Of a DNA stretch of 64,000 bases, positions 45,040-56,220 are shown one piece after another. The DNA is taken from NCBI GenBank assembly GCA_030411725.1, contig MU839852.1:124001-188000 (forward strand). Reading direction: 5' to 3'. The first letter of the stretch is position 1. The number at the start of each line of letters is the position of its first letter. A program made the position numbers and the translations under genes. Source of the DNA: Echria macrotheca. Its lineage: Eukaryota; Ascomycota; Sordariomycetes; Sordariales; Schizotheciaceae. The notes below the pieces were generated by a model that ran no database searches, had not been told where the DNA came from, and saw only the letters and a list, made by a program, of their open reading frames with translations.

Positions 45040-46506
45040 CTAACAGTTAAAGAAAACAACCTGCACCGTGATATCATCCCTCGCCCACCTCGAGAACGGA
45101 GGCCGCAACGCCAACAGCCCGCTAACCAAATCATGATGCTTCCCACCCAGCGCATTCCTCGTCAAATGCACCGCCGCATTCCCATCCCGCACCGTCCACT
45201 TCTCCTCATTGACCTTCCCCCACCAGTCCTTCCGCCTCACCGTCCAGTCAAACCCATTCCCCCCAAACTTCTCGTCGTTCCCCTCCTGCTCCGGCGGACA
45301 CCCCCTCCCCCGCCACTCCACCCACCGCGCCACAAGCTCAACAGCCTGCTGACTAGTAACCGCGTCCCAGAACCCATCACTCGCCATAATCATAACCGCC
45401 TTCCCCCCCTTCTTGATCTCCGTCGTCGTCACCTCCGGCCTCGCAGTAACATAAGGCGGCGTCTGATACACCTCCCCATCATGCGCCCTCAGCGTATCGG
45501 CAAAATACCCCTCCTTCCCCTTCTGCAGCGTCTCCAAGTCCCACTTCCAATGCCCGTCCCCAAACGCCCTAGCCGTCGCCAGCCCGAGCACCCGTCCGTT
45601 CTTGACAAGCCTGTCCACATCCTCACCGGGATGCTCCGCCGCGACGCGGGCCTTCTCGGTCGCGCTACCCCCGCCCTGGTCGATCGACAGCGGCTCCAGC
45701 TTCCATTCTTTTGTGGAGGGGTCCTCCAGGCGGCACATGACGGCGCGGGAGTCGCCTGTGCATGCGACGTGGAGGTTTCCAGAGGAGGGGTCGTACAGCG
45801 CGAGCAGCGCGCAGGAGCCGTTGGACCCGGGGACCAGGCGGACGAGTTTCTGGGACCAGGAGAGGGACGGGTCGGCTAGGGTTTCCTTGGCGTGGAGGAC
45901 GAAGGCGTCGTCGAGAGACGTGAAGGCGGAGGATATGGCCGCGTGGATGTCCTGCGGGGACGACTGGGCGAGGGCCTGGTGCACGTACGGGATGAGATGC
46001 TTGGTGAGGAGGGCGGCGGTTTGCGCGCCGAGGTGGCCGTCGAATACGCCGAAGGCTAGCCAGTCTTGTTGATTGGTTCCAGGGAGAGGGGACGGGAAGC
46101 GGCCGTGGATGTAGCGGTCCTCGCATTCGCTGTTGGACGCGAGCTGGCACCCGTCGTAGCGGGTTATGTCGCTGGTGTCGTGCGGAGGCAGAGTCACGGA
46201 CCAGGCGTGGCTGTTGAGGATTTCGGTTACCTCGGCTTCGGTGGGCGGTTCCGAGAACGAAAAGGGGTAGCCGGCTTTGGTGTCGAGCGTGGGAGGGCCG
46301 GTACTGGCGGGATTGGGCGGGGCCGGTGTTGATGTTTTCGAATTGGAAGTGAACATCTGTGGTGTGTACCACCCAAGTGCAAAGGAGGCAGCTCCGGTGG
46401 CAATGACAAGCGGAAGTCTCGCGGGTCGAGGAGGTGAAGCGGTGGATTGGAACCTCACAAACGGTTTGTGAAGCCGTTGGCGGTGAATACCCCTGAACGT
46501 AAACAT
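45040..46506 (-). CDS. PP2C-type Ser/Thr phosphatase, mitochondrial (pyruvate dehydrogenase phosphatase-like)
   Basis: 488 residues from ATG 46506 (the longer frame to 46536 begins with TTG); intronless. The N-terminus (MFTFRGIHRQRLHKPFVRFQ) is Arg/Phe-rich and uncharged-negative, like a matrix presequence, followed by one hydrophobic segment (LPLVIATGAASFALGWY). PP2C motifs in order: QLASNSECEDRY, AFGVFDGHLGAQTA (metal-binding Asp in DGH), HVACTGDSRAVMC, LGLATARAFGDGHWK, VMIMASDGFWDAVTS and ARDDITVQVVFF. These bind two Mn/Mg ions and remove phosphate from Ser/Thr. The arrangement with an inner-membrane-type anchor matches yeast Ptc5-like phosphatases that activate pyruvate dehydrogenase; that assignment is by resemblance. 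A Gly/Trp-rich insertion (WVEWRGRGCPPEQEG) before the last motif is typical of this subgroup. Confidence 0.9.
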   Translation of the reverse strand: MFTFRGIHRQRLHKPFVRFQSTASPPRPARLPLVIATGAASFALGWYTPQMFTSNSKTSTPAPPNPASTGPPTLDTKAGYPFSFSEPPTEAEVTEILNSHAWSVTLPPHDTSDITRYDGCQLASNSECEDRYIHGRFPSPLPGTNQQDWLAFGVFDGHLGAQTAALLTKHLIPYVHQALAQSSPQDIHAAISSAFTSLDDAFVLHAKETLADPSLSWSQKLVRLVPGSNGSCALLALYDPSSGNLHVACTGDSRAVMCRLEDPSTKEWKLEPLSIDQGGGSATEKARVAAEHPGEDVDRLVKNGRVLGLATARAFGDGHWKWDLETLQKGKEGYFADTLRAHDGEVYQTPPYVTARPEVTTTEIKKGGKAVMIMASDGFWDAVTSQQAVELVARWVEWRGRGCPPEQEGNDEKFGGNGFDWTVRRKDWWGKVNEEKWTVRDGNAAVHLTRNALGGKHHDLVSGLLALRPPFSRWARDDITVQVVFFNC

Positions 46507-47040
46507 ATTGAACTCTGAATTCGAATTTGAGAGCAATACAAGGTTTCTTTCCGAGGGATTGAATGCGGTCCAAATTTCGGGTCAAATGGAGTTGGAGGGG
46601 CTGGTCTGTGTGTACGTCTCACAGGAGCTGGAGCCTGGAGCATGTTGCTACCGTGCACGGACCATTTAACTGTGTTTGCCAATCGGGCCGGGCTCTCGGC
46701 GGACATCCGGAATGTGCGCGGCACTGTGACCCCGCACGGTACCGAGCTGCCAACACAGCCGGCCACACCGTCATCCCTTTTGTGGCACGTATTCGGTAGC
46801 TTGTGTGGAATTCCATAACAATTGATGGTATTTGGACATAGATGATACCTATCGACGTTAACGTGTTTCTAAGAATGTGGACTTTGTGAGAACTTCGCCG
46901 ACCGGGCCGAAGCTGCGGCGGTCGAATTTACCCCTGAGGCTGAACCCTGCCAATGGCCGAGCGATTCTTGACAGCACCTGAACATCGCCCCTTGTGAGAA
47001 ACAATTGTATTCAAGAAAGATATTCCATGCTCTATTAGCC
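46507..47040. other. Intergenic spacer
   Basis: Promoter of the PP2C gene and 3' flank of the phosphate permease. No coding signal. Confidence 0.5.
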
Positions 47041-48906
47041 TTATCCGCCATCAAACCCCCATCTTGGAGCGTTGATAATGATACCCATGAGAGAACCTGA
47101 AATAACGGCGGCCACTGGCACCGTGATGATCCATCCAAAGTAAATCCAAAGAATGAGGCGCACATTTATGCCCCTCCAGTCTCCGTTGACTAGACCCACG
47201 CCGACAGTAGCACCTGTAATGCACTGCGTCGTCGAAACCGGAAGCTTCAACCTCGATGCAGCCAACACAGTTACGGCGGTCGCCAGTTCCATGCAGAAAC
47301 CGCGGGACGGGCTGATTAGCGTAAGTCGGTTTCCAAGATTTCGCATGACGTGATACCCGTATGTGAGAAGCCCGAGGACGATCGCGGCACCACCGAAGCA
47401 TAGAGCCCACACAGGAACCTCATTCTCCGTCTTGGCTACGCCGGTTTGCCAGACGGCATATACGGTCGCGAACGGGCCGATGCTATTGGCCACGTCGTTG
47501 GCGCCGTGGACGAAACTGGCGCTCGCGGCGGTGAGAATCTGCAGCGACGAATACAGATATTCGACACGATTGTCGTAATGAGGAGCCCGTGAGTGCATGT
47601 CGGCCAGATCCCAGCTCATGACTGAGTTTCGTTTCTGAAGAGCAATCACGTCTTTCTCCAAGCCTCGAAGTAGAATGCGGTTGAAGCGCCAAGCGAGCAC
47701 GGGGAGGCTGTTCCAAGGACCGGCTGGACGAGGCGGGATGAGGTCGGACCGCTCAGAGCCGTGCGACGAGGTGGGAGGCGGTACGGCCGGAGGTGGCAGG
47801 ATGAGGGCGTCGTCTTTGTCGAGGTCGGCAGCGACGTGGGCATTTTGGACTGACGTAAGAAGTGAATCGGAGGCTCGCACGTAGGCAAGCTCTTCGGGCG
47901 TCAAGTGGCCGCGGTAATAATCTCGGATATCGAGTCGACTGACACCTGGCGGAGGTGTCTTTGGGGTTGGCCTCTTCAAAAGCCAGGGACCTCGCCAGGC
48001 CATCCACCACTTTAGGCTCCAGTCCTCAACAACGACCTTTTGCCACAGATATGGGAGGATGAACAGGACCTGGAGGATGACGGCACCGCCCGCGACAGTA
48101 AATATGGAAACGAGGACCTGTGTGGTAGTTGGTTCGACTGTCTGTATCCCCTTCCAAATGACCAACACTGCAACAAGATTAGCACCGCAGGGTATCAAAA
48201 ACGGAATGCTTACTCGTTAGCGACGCAATGGTCACAAAACTGTAGACCGGGATCGAAACTAATGCTCTCTTGATCGCTCGACCTCCGCCTCGATGGGTAA
48301 GAATAAGACGCTTGGTGATGTAGAAAACCAGCGCGCCAACCAGACCCGCAATCCCGGGCGCAATCACCCAAGCGGCAAACACTTGAGCGACACCATCCCA
48401 GCCCCAGCTGACCTGCTTGATGCCAACGGAAGCCGTCGCGGCGCCTACAATTCCTCCAACAATGCTGTGGGTTGTCGACACTGGCAGACCATAATGCGTG
48501 GCAACCGTGAGAAAGAGAGAGGATCCAATGATGGAGCACGTCATGGCAAGCATCAAGATGCTCGGTTGGCCTTCGTACAGCGCCGGGTCAACGATTTTTG
48601 TGCGAATGGTCTCGGCGACCCGGGACCCAACCAGAACGGAACCGCTAAATTCCATGACCGCCGCGATGGCCATGGCCTGCTTCATGGTGAGACATCTTGA
48701 CGACACCGACGTCGCGAACGAGTTTGCGACATCGTTGGCTCCTGCAAAGAGGATAAGTTTCTTGCGCCTTGACCATGTTTGCTATACCTCAACAACATCC
48801 GTGGGGGAGTGTGAGCAGCTCTAGACATACCAATGTTCCACGCGTCGAGGAAGGCAAAGCAGGTGGTGATGGCGAACAGGTAGTCGTATTGGTGGAGAGC
48901 CGGCAT
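47041..48906 (-). CDS. pho-4: Phosphate permease, PHO-4/Pho89 (PiT) family
   Basis: Exons 48831-48906, 48214-48741 and 47041-48167 (introns 89 and 46 nt) join in phase to 576 residues. Both PiT signatures are present as an inverted repeat: GANDVANSFATSVSS, formed across intron 1, and FVHGANDVANSIGPFATVY in the C-terminal half. The paired GLPVSTTHSIVGGIVG and KLPVSTTQCITGATVG blocks are also there. About ten to twelve hydrophobic segments surround a large cytoplasmic loop (~residues 240-360; Pro/Ser/Asp-rich). It should be a plasma-membrane cation (Na+)/phosphate symporter, in relatives induced by phosphate starvation at alkaline pH. The N-terminus MPALHQYDYLFAITTCFAFL matches the family start. 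Confidence in the symbol is for the family, not proven orthology. Confidence 0.93.
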
Positions 48907-49603
48907 ATCAGCGTGGCCCGCCGGGCTGCTGCCCGATCGCAGGCCGTGGAGTGCAACAAGATGCCGAGCCGTCAATCAGGGCTGATTCTGTCCGTCGCCG
49001 TTGTCGACTGGATGCGATTTTGGTGACTGGAGTCGCGCAAAGCGGCAGTTGGGACAGGCCATGGCGGCTGGTGGCCGTGAGAATGCATCGCGACGGTAAG
49101 ATAAGCAGCAGCACCTGGGACGGCGACGGTTTTGTGGGCGAGAAGCCGCCTGCATCGTGGGCTGATCAATTGGTCTTGAAGATGCTGGACTGAAGTCCAT
49201 GTCCGCCAATGGAGGAGCACCTCGCGAGCACGCGGTGGGTGAAGTTGACGATAAGCTGGCGGCCGGTGACAGCTGGCAGAAAAAAGCAAATATTGCTTTT
49301 CTATCGTTCCTGCCCTTCCTTGTTGCTGAGTTTCCCATTTTGCAGCCACGAACCCATCCAATCTTCACATTAGCCATTGAGGTCTTCGAAGTCCTCGTGC
49401 CCGACAAATTTTGATCCCTAATTTTGGTCCTCCTGGATACCGAAGCATCAATGATCAAGGCTGCATCGCACTATTAGGTATTTCCTCGGTCTCGCGCTTC
49501 ATCGTCATCAGGAATCCTCGAGTCTCGAGGTGGCCAGGAAATGCGTTCCCCGACAAGGCAGGACTGGAATTGGTATTGAACAGTAAGCACCAGGTTCCTC
49601 AAG
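48907..49603. promoter_or_regulatory. Promoter region of the phosphate permease
   Basis: 697 bases upstream of ATG 48906 and downstream of the HET gene stop at 49604. PHO-type CACGTG sites were not seen in a visual scan. No gene. Confidence 0.45.
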
Positions 49604-51527
49604 CTAGACGATCGAAACGGAATCCCTCGGCAGTCCCTCCACAGCCGCCACGACGCGGTCCGCATGTGCGTCCGCGGTGAGACCCTCACCTCCGACGATC
49701 CCGATATTCACCATGCCCAACCGCTCATAGAAGTCGCCTTTCCGTCTCACGTATATAGCACAGAACGTGGTATCCTTCCGTCGGACCCCAATTGGAATGA
49801 TGTAAGCCCATCCATTACCCCCGTCAAACCCATCCGGCATCGCAGTTGGTCCGTCCCAACAATAGTCCGGAATGTACTTGATGACCTCGATCTCACCCGT
49901 CACAGTCCATCGATCCGCCGCCCACAAATTCTGGCCTGCAAACCGCGCCATGTTGTGACTACAGTCGATCACCGGTCCCTCCAGCGTGATGCGCGCCTCG
50001 GTAAACTCGCCGAGGTAGTCCGGCCCGACAGGCTGGTAACGCACCTCCTTCACCGAGACGAATGCGGGCTCGGTATCCATCAAGTACATGACCCACGTTG
50101 CGATCGAGGCCCACGACCAAGATGGGAAAGCCCGATTCTTCGGCGTCGGACGCTCGATGGCCGGCACCGCCATCCAATTCAAGTCCCGGACGAGGCTGCT
50201 TTCCCACAGGCCCGCTAGGTACCTATCCTGACCGCCACGCAGATGATGCATCCGCTGCGTGACCGCAGCCAGTGCGATCATCCGGTCCGTCTCGAACGTC
50301 AACAGCAGCCCGCTGTAGTCTTCGATGGATTGGTGCCATAGCCTCACGGGGTCTTCACGACCGAGCTCCTCGTAGGCAGGAGGCGTGAACTTCTCGAAGC
50401 CGTTTGGGTTGCCCTGGAAGTCAGCGACCGTTGCATTGTGGCCACTGTTGTTCTTGCGTGCGCAGACACACCGCCAGAGCACTTCGATACGGCCAAAGTG
50501 CAGGATGCGCGGCGACAGACGCATCTCCTGATAGACCCAGCCACGGCGGAGGAGTGGCCAGTCCCTGGAGCCCTCGCTGGTGGTCGAGGACGATGGCATG
50601 TCCGCTATGGCTTCCCGGACATAAACATCCGGATACCCAGGCACCTCATACCCGTGGTACATGGGCGGCACGTCGGAAAACAGGCCGTGGGAACCGTCCG
50701 GGGCCCACGAAGCGGCTATGGTTAGGAAGGCGTTCTCATAAATGTCGGCCATCTGAGCGGCCTGGTCGCGCCAGTCTTCGGGGCTATCCTGGATGATGCA
50801 AAACGAGTCGATCCAGAGGTGCCATATGCCAAGCGATCGACAGACCGACACCGCTTCACGAAAGGTCTTGGTGAGGGCATCCCGAGGGACACCTTCGCTT
50901 CGGAATATATCGACATTGTCTGACAGTGTCTTCGTGATGGTCGAGTACGCGTTGGCTCCCCAACAGTGACTGAGACAGGCGTACTTGGTCGGGTTCAAGC
51001 CTTCCCGCAGCACGACTCGGTCATCTCGCAGGTCAAGGAGGCGCTTCGGGGAGAACGGCGGTCTCTGTCTGCGCAGTTTGCAGGTGTCATGCAACAGGTC
51101 GCATTCTTCGATCCAGGGCCGTACAATGCCTATCGTTTCGGGGTGTCCCGTATTTGGGGGTAGACGTCTCCTGACACGGGTGATGCCAAGCGGGTTTTCC
51201 CCTCGACCTTCTAATCCCAGCCGTGAGCTACAGTCGTGGGGAGAGTAAAGGGGGTCACCTACCGACGCGAAATATCTCAACAATAATGCCATTTTCACCG
51301 GGATTGCTGAGGCCATTGAGAAGAATGAGACCACGTTCGCCCGGTCTTACCGTGATCTTCTGGAGCTGTCTGGTGGTTTGCCGCTGCCGGCGGATGCACT
51401 CAACAAACGCCACGCAGAACATACAGCGAGGACATTCTCCTGCCGCCCCTTCGGTCAGTTCGGCCCATTTCGCTACAAACCGTACGCCTCCTGTACCACG
51501 GGGCTGCTTGCATCCGGGGCAATCCAT
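49604..51527 (-). CDS. HET-domain protein
   Basis: Exon 1 (51263-51527) and exon 2 (49604-51210), joined through a 52-nt intron in phase, give 623 residues. Exon 1 carries a Cys-rich start (MDCPGCKQPRG ... ECPRCMFCVAF), common in HET proteins. The HET domain follows: KYACLSHCWGANAY (~165-173), WHLWIDSFCIIQDSPEDW (~220-230) with QMADIYENAFLTIAA, and RRGWVYQEMRLSPRIL (~311-317). A long Trp-rich C-terminal part has SWSWASIATWV. HET domains trigger vegetative-incompatibility cell death when an allelic or partner difference is sensed, and are TIR-like in fold; the specific recognition partner is unknown. The C-terminus has no NACHT, WD or ankyrin repeats, so a partner protein would be needed. A secreted deaminase gene lies 168 bases upstream on the same strand. 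Confidence 0.93.
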
Positions 51528-51695
51528 GCTGGCTGGGACTCAATTGTCACGAGCAAGAACGGTCGGTGCCTGAAGATGCCCCTCCCAGCCGTCTTGGCTA
51601 GATACCCTAACCCTGAGTCTTGAAACATTCCATTCATCTATCTCATAACCTTAATTATTTACTCATTATGCGGCAGACTACTACATCCATCAGAC

Positions 51696-52471
51696 TCATG
51701 TCGCCTTGCAGGTGCCATTAACTCTACCACACCCCTCAGGACACGGATACTCGGGATCAAACTGCCACAAGAAATACGGATCCGTCTCCTCCGTCAGCAC
51801 CTCGCCCATGAGCCGGGTCGGCTTGCCAAGGTCGAAACTCTGCGCGACGATATCGACAGACGCAATGCGGATCTGACCCCAGCCCTTCTGGATCAGCGTA
51901 TCGATACTGGTGCCGTACACGTACTCCTTGAACCCGGCCCACCGTATGGCCGACGCGCACATCGGACAGCTCTCGGCGTTGGTATACAGCGTGAGATCGG
52001 CGAAGGCGGCCAGCGCAGCCGACGGCGTGAGTTTGTACGGGCCGTTGGGGTCGGTCAGGATGGCGGAGCAGTTGTTTATAGCCGCCATCTCACCTGCCCG
52101 CCACCTATCGTTTAGCAACTTTGCCCGACCAAAACGGGGCGATCGGACTTGGTACCGTGGAGTGTGGGATTCCCAGTGACAGAGTTGGAGTTAGCACCGG
52201 TGCAGACAAGTGTGCCAAGACCGGTGGACGCGGTGTGGTTGACGATGACGCTGCCAAAGGCGGCGAACGGACAGGGTGCGTTCAGGGCCTGGTTGGCCTG
52301 GCGCATCCAGTGAGCACGCGTCGAGAAGGGGATGCCGTTGATGGTCAGCTTGGGATCGCCGATTGGGGCTTGGTCGTTGACGACGGCTCGCTCATGGTGG
52401 CTGTGCGGGTGTGCGCTGCTGACGCTGAAGGTAGCCGCCAGGGCTGTCATCAGGAAGGTGAGTTTTGCCAT
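51696..52471 (-). CDS. Secreted CDA-fold deaminase (guanine/cytidine deaminase-like)
   Basis: Exons 52156-52471 and 51696-52093 (62-nt intron) give 237 residues. ATG 52471 opens a clear signal peptide (MAKLTFLMTALAATFSVSSA, then HPHSHHE). The mature protein has the zinc-deaminase layout: PCPFAAFGSVIVNHT, TGANSNSVTGNPTLHGEMAAI (zinc His105 with Glu107 of HxE, formed across the intron), and TNAESCPMCASAIRW (Cys148-x2-Cys151). FKEYVYGTSIDTL is also family-typical. The C-terminus adds two Cys pairs (CPEGCGRVNGTC), probably disulfides. Guanine, cytidine or related (deoxy)nucleoside substrates are possible; secretion suggests purine/pyrimidine salvage from the medium or an interaction role. A GTG-started longer frame lacks an ATG and would bury the signal peptide, so 52471 is preferred. 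Confidence 0.88.
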
Positions 52472-54372
52472 GATTTTCGGATGAGCAATGGAACCAAAAG
52501 CAGGAGGGATGAGAGAGCTCGGTATGGGTTTTGTACCCAATAAATGCGCCACAGACATCACCGTGGATATATCGGGAACCGTAATCCGCGCTGTCGGGTC
52601 CGTCTCCGCAGGTCCCGATAACTCGGGTTGATAACGATAAGAGATGTCATTTTAGTCACATCATCGGAGATAAACATCACATGCAACCAGTCAGAAACAA
52701 CGGGGGCTGGGAGTTTATCACTTGTTAGCGTTCACGCCAAGACGCCTTGCGATCCTTTGGGGACTGCGTTCCGTCCACTTCATGCTACGGTCGACAAGGT
52801 GAGGGCTTCACGTCGGCCAAGTACCAAACCGCCTCCTGATGATAAGCAGAGGTCACATCGTCATTGGAGAACATAGACGCGTCTAGGTGTCTTTCTCATG
52901 TCTACTCCTACTCCGTGCCAGCTTGCTCCGATACATCGAAATATTCCCCCGTGGAAGACAAGAACGTTTTCTTACCTCCCTACCTTACAACTGTCGTCTG
53001 TTAACACGAGGACAAACAGCGACCGCTCCCGTGACACTATCCATCAGCCACACTCCCTTCCGCAGTCCTCTATAGCACCGTCGTTGAGACTTCTGCCAGC
53101 AGACCAACACACTGATCGCGAGATCACGGGCCCCCAACTATGCCCAGTCCCAGGTGCTGACCAAGAGACAATGATCGCTCCGGTCGTCGTTGCATGCATT
53201 TGACTGTTATATCGAAAGCCAAGAGAGCACGGCTGTGTTAGTGTGTTAGTGTGTGTGTGCGTGTAGTGTTCTGGTGTCGCGAGATCCATTCGCTGAGAGG
53301 ATCTAAATTTGGGGGTCAGCTTTTCCTCAAAATCCTGACTATTCTGCTGGCTGCGGGCCTTGCGGAAGACAATATCCGTACCGACTGGTTGGGTTCGCGA
53401 GTCGGGACGGGTGGACTGTGCCGGTCGACAGTTAGCCATGGGTGGTTTACAGGGAGAACATGAACTTGTGAACAAGGAACAAGCAAACGAGTGAGCAAAT
53501 CAAAGTGGGGAGGTAAAGACGAACCACGATGGATATTTTGTCGGTTTGATTGGGCCGGGATTTGACCCTAGGGCCCTGGGATGTCGTAGCCGACGAAGAG
53601 AATCGAGTGCCCAGGTCTTGGGGACAACGAAACGGGCTCGGTATTTGCCGTCAAGAGGAGAGACAAGAGAGGAAAGGCGTTGAACTGATTGAATGACTGA
53701 ACTGAGGACTGGATGTGTCGGGATGAAGGTCGAAAGGGAAAAGGGGGGAAAGCGCCCTCTTATACCTGGAAGACGGCTCATCCGTCATCCTCACATCGGG
53801 AGAGAGAGCCATGAGGATTGCCCACGTCATATTCTTCCAACATCTCACGCCGCTTTCTTCTCGGACACTCAATCAATCACAGTGACGTCTCCATCGTGGG
53901 GCTGTTCTTCTTCGGTCCTGCCCTACCGAGTCTCCGATCTGGCAACCAGCTCAGGTTATGACGTGTAAACCCATGGTGGAAAGAATGAAGATTCTGGGAG
54001 GTTAAGTCATGTCACACGGCTGAACGTGAATGCTCCTTCCCGGGTTGACCAAGTTTCCTGTGGGAAGCCTGAAATGACGAGCGACGCCCCTCAGACCATC
54101 TCTGCGACGCACTTTCTCGATTCCGCTGACCGGCTGGGACGTGGGCAAATTGACGAAGGAAGGGCCGATGAGCCCTCCGAGAGACCCCACGGGACCAACA
54201 GTCACGCTGCACAAGATCCCACAAGTCCCTTGAGATTGCCTCCTCCCATCGAGAAATCGCGATCGAGGGTGCATTGGACATCGGAAGATCTTTTGCCCCG
54301 CAAGGATCTGAGAATCATCACGACCCCGGCCGGCTAAGAGATACAACGTTCTATTGTGGTGTTTGCTCAACG
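52472..54372. other. Intergenic, ~1.9 kb
   Basis: Deaminase promoter side (52.5-52.6 kb) and AA9 3' flank. It contains a GT-rich microsatellite at ~53235-53268. No gene or convincing tRNA. Confidence 0.5.
53235..53268. repeat. GT-rich microsatellite
   Basis: GTGTTAGTGTGTTAGTGTGT-type repeat of about 34 bases. Confidence 0.7.
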
Positions 54373-55426
54373 CTACTGAGGACACGTAAACACCTCCGGT
54401 CCGGGAATGGTGTACGGCCCAGCTTATCATTACCCATTCTCGTCAGCACAGATTCGTAACAGTTTTCCCATCTGCCTGCGCAGGAGACAAAAAAAACACT
54501 TACCATTCCAAACATTAATGAGAATGCTCGGGCTGTCCGCCTGATACGCCCCAGGGAACCCAACCAACCCGTCACTCGGCACGACGGACCCGGACCCCGA
54601 GACCTGGAGCTGGTGGCAGGACGGATAGAACTGGACGCCGTTGACAGCCCAGGCCGAGTGTAGTGCGATGATCTCGTGGCGGACGAGGTAGTAGCCCGGC
54701 TTGAGGCAGGACGGGATGGTGTAGTCGTACCCGCCGTTTCCGTGGATCATGAAAGTTGTCTTGTTTATGTCAGTCCCACACACTTCCCTGCCAATCCAGA
54801 ACAAGAGAAAATAAAGTACCGTAGCCCAAACATCATCCGGATACGGCTTATCCGTCGTGTGCCGCCCATCATGGTGCACCTTGAACCAGACCGCCCTACC
54901 AAATGCTTTTTTAGCTGCCGTCCCCCTTTTCATCCAGTCCCACACATTTCCAAAGAAAACAAACCAGGAAAAAAAAAAAACATACTCATCCCCCGGCAAC
55001 CAATCCTGACACCCCCCCTCCGGACACCGCGCCATATACGTCAACACGGGCCCCATATGACTATCCGGCCAGAACGTCCACTTCAGATTAACCGTCGACC
55101 CAGCCTCAGCGGGTGCGTGCAGCGGTGCCGGCGCGGACCCGATCACGCCCTCGGCGCTGATGCCGCCGCACTGCAGGTCGATCGAGGTGGTGTTCTCGAC
55201 GGGGCCGTTGGACGTGATCTTGCGCGAGATCCGGGGTGGGGCCGAGTCGCCTTGGTAGGGGTCTTGGTAGGGTTGGTAGAACTGGGGATGTTAGATCACA
55301 TGAAGGGGGAGAGGGAGGAAGAAGACAGACTTGGTAGAACTGGCCGGCTATTGTGGCGTTGTCGACGTAGCCGTGTGCTGAGACGGCTGTGGCTAAGGCC
55401 GCGAGGGGGAGGAGGAGATACTTCAT
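54373..55426 (-). CDS. AA9 lytic polysaccharide monooxygenase
   Basis: Exons 55331-55426, 54986-55281, 54820-54895, 54504-54759 and 54373-54422 join in phase to 257 residues. The signal peptide MKYLLLPLAALATAVSA is cut before His18, which becomes the N-terminal copper ligand (HGYVDNA). The second copper His is in EIIALHSAW, and the axial Tyr in NGVQFYPSCHQLQV. Also seen are CGGISAEG, the VKWTFWPDSHMGPVLTYMA-type strand, IPSCLKPGYYLVRHE, and the C-terminal YTIPGPEVFTC, recovered only after splicing a 81-nt intron. The enzyme cleaves cellulose or hemicellulose oxidatively outside the cell with cellulases. No CBM1 follows. Regulation is likely carbon-source dependent (inference). The GH7-like gene at the window start is unlinked. 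Confidence 0.93.
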
Positions 55427-56220
55427 TTTTAGGTGGGTGGCTTATACAACAACGGCAGATCACAGTTTGGGAAAGCGGGTTTTGGGACGGCAAGGGTACA
55501 AAACGGATTTGGGGAGGGATGTGCTGTGGTATAAGAGTTGATACGATGTAGGTATGTACACCGGGACTCGTCGTCGGCATTGCCTTCTTCGACTTGGCGG
55601 GATCGGTTGCTCAAGCCGATGTGCATTCCCGTGGTCGTGCCGTGTGGGCCTTGTCACTCTTGTGTGCGCTGTACTCGAATCCGGGTAGGTGGAAAATCGA
55701 GCGCCGTGTGCGTTGACATCCGGGGTTGATGTCCCCGTTCGCATGGTATTTAGCCTATCGGTGCGGCTTGGGTGGTGGTGGTCTAGTGGTTATTGCTTGG
55801 GTCGTAGACGAGCGATGTAGCATCGCTACCATGGGGAAATCTGGGACTAAATTGATGAGAAGGCTTGGCTCTGCATGCCAGGATCCGGGTCGATCCGGGT
55901 CAAGGGTTGTTTATTGTTTATTGGCAGCGGTATTGGTAGTCTTGTGGTGTTGAGTTCATCTCCCAAGACGTGTAAAATCAGTGTGGTAAGTAGGTGTGCA
56001 TTCAGTAACGGACAGCCCGCGTAGTTTATCCATGATTCACCGTCACGGTCACAATAGTTTAGCTTATGAGTAAGGAGCTTGGTGTTGGGGTTTTCAATTT
56101 TCAATTTTTTTTGTGTTTTTCTCGTTTTATGTGATCATCAGGCGATTCCCTGAACGCCCCCTATTAGTCTCCAGTCAAGCAGCCTAGAGGTATGAGATTG
56201 TCCTTCCAACCGAGTCTTTA
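55427..56220. other. Intergenic, AA9 promoter
   Basis: About 0.8 kb with no gene. Holds the AA9 promoter and the 3' flank of the next minus-strand gene. Confidence 0.5.

Noticed and set aside
53540..53640. tRNA-like GGGTCAAATCCC on minus
   Set aside because: No matching acceptor, D or anticodon stems could be paired around it.
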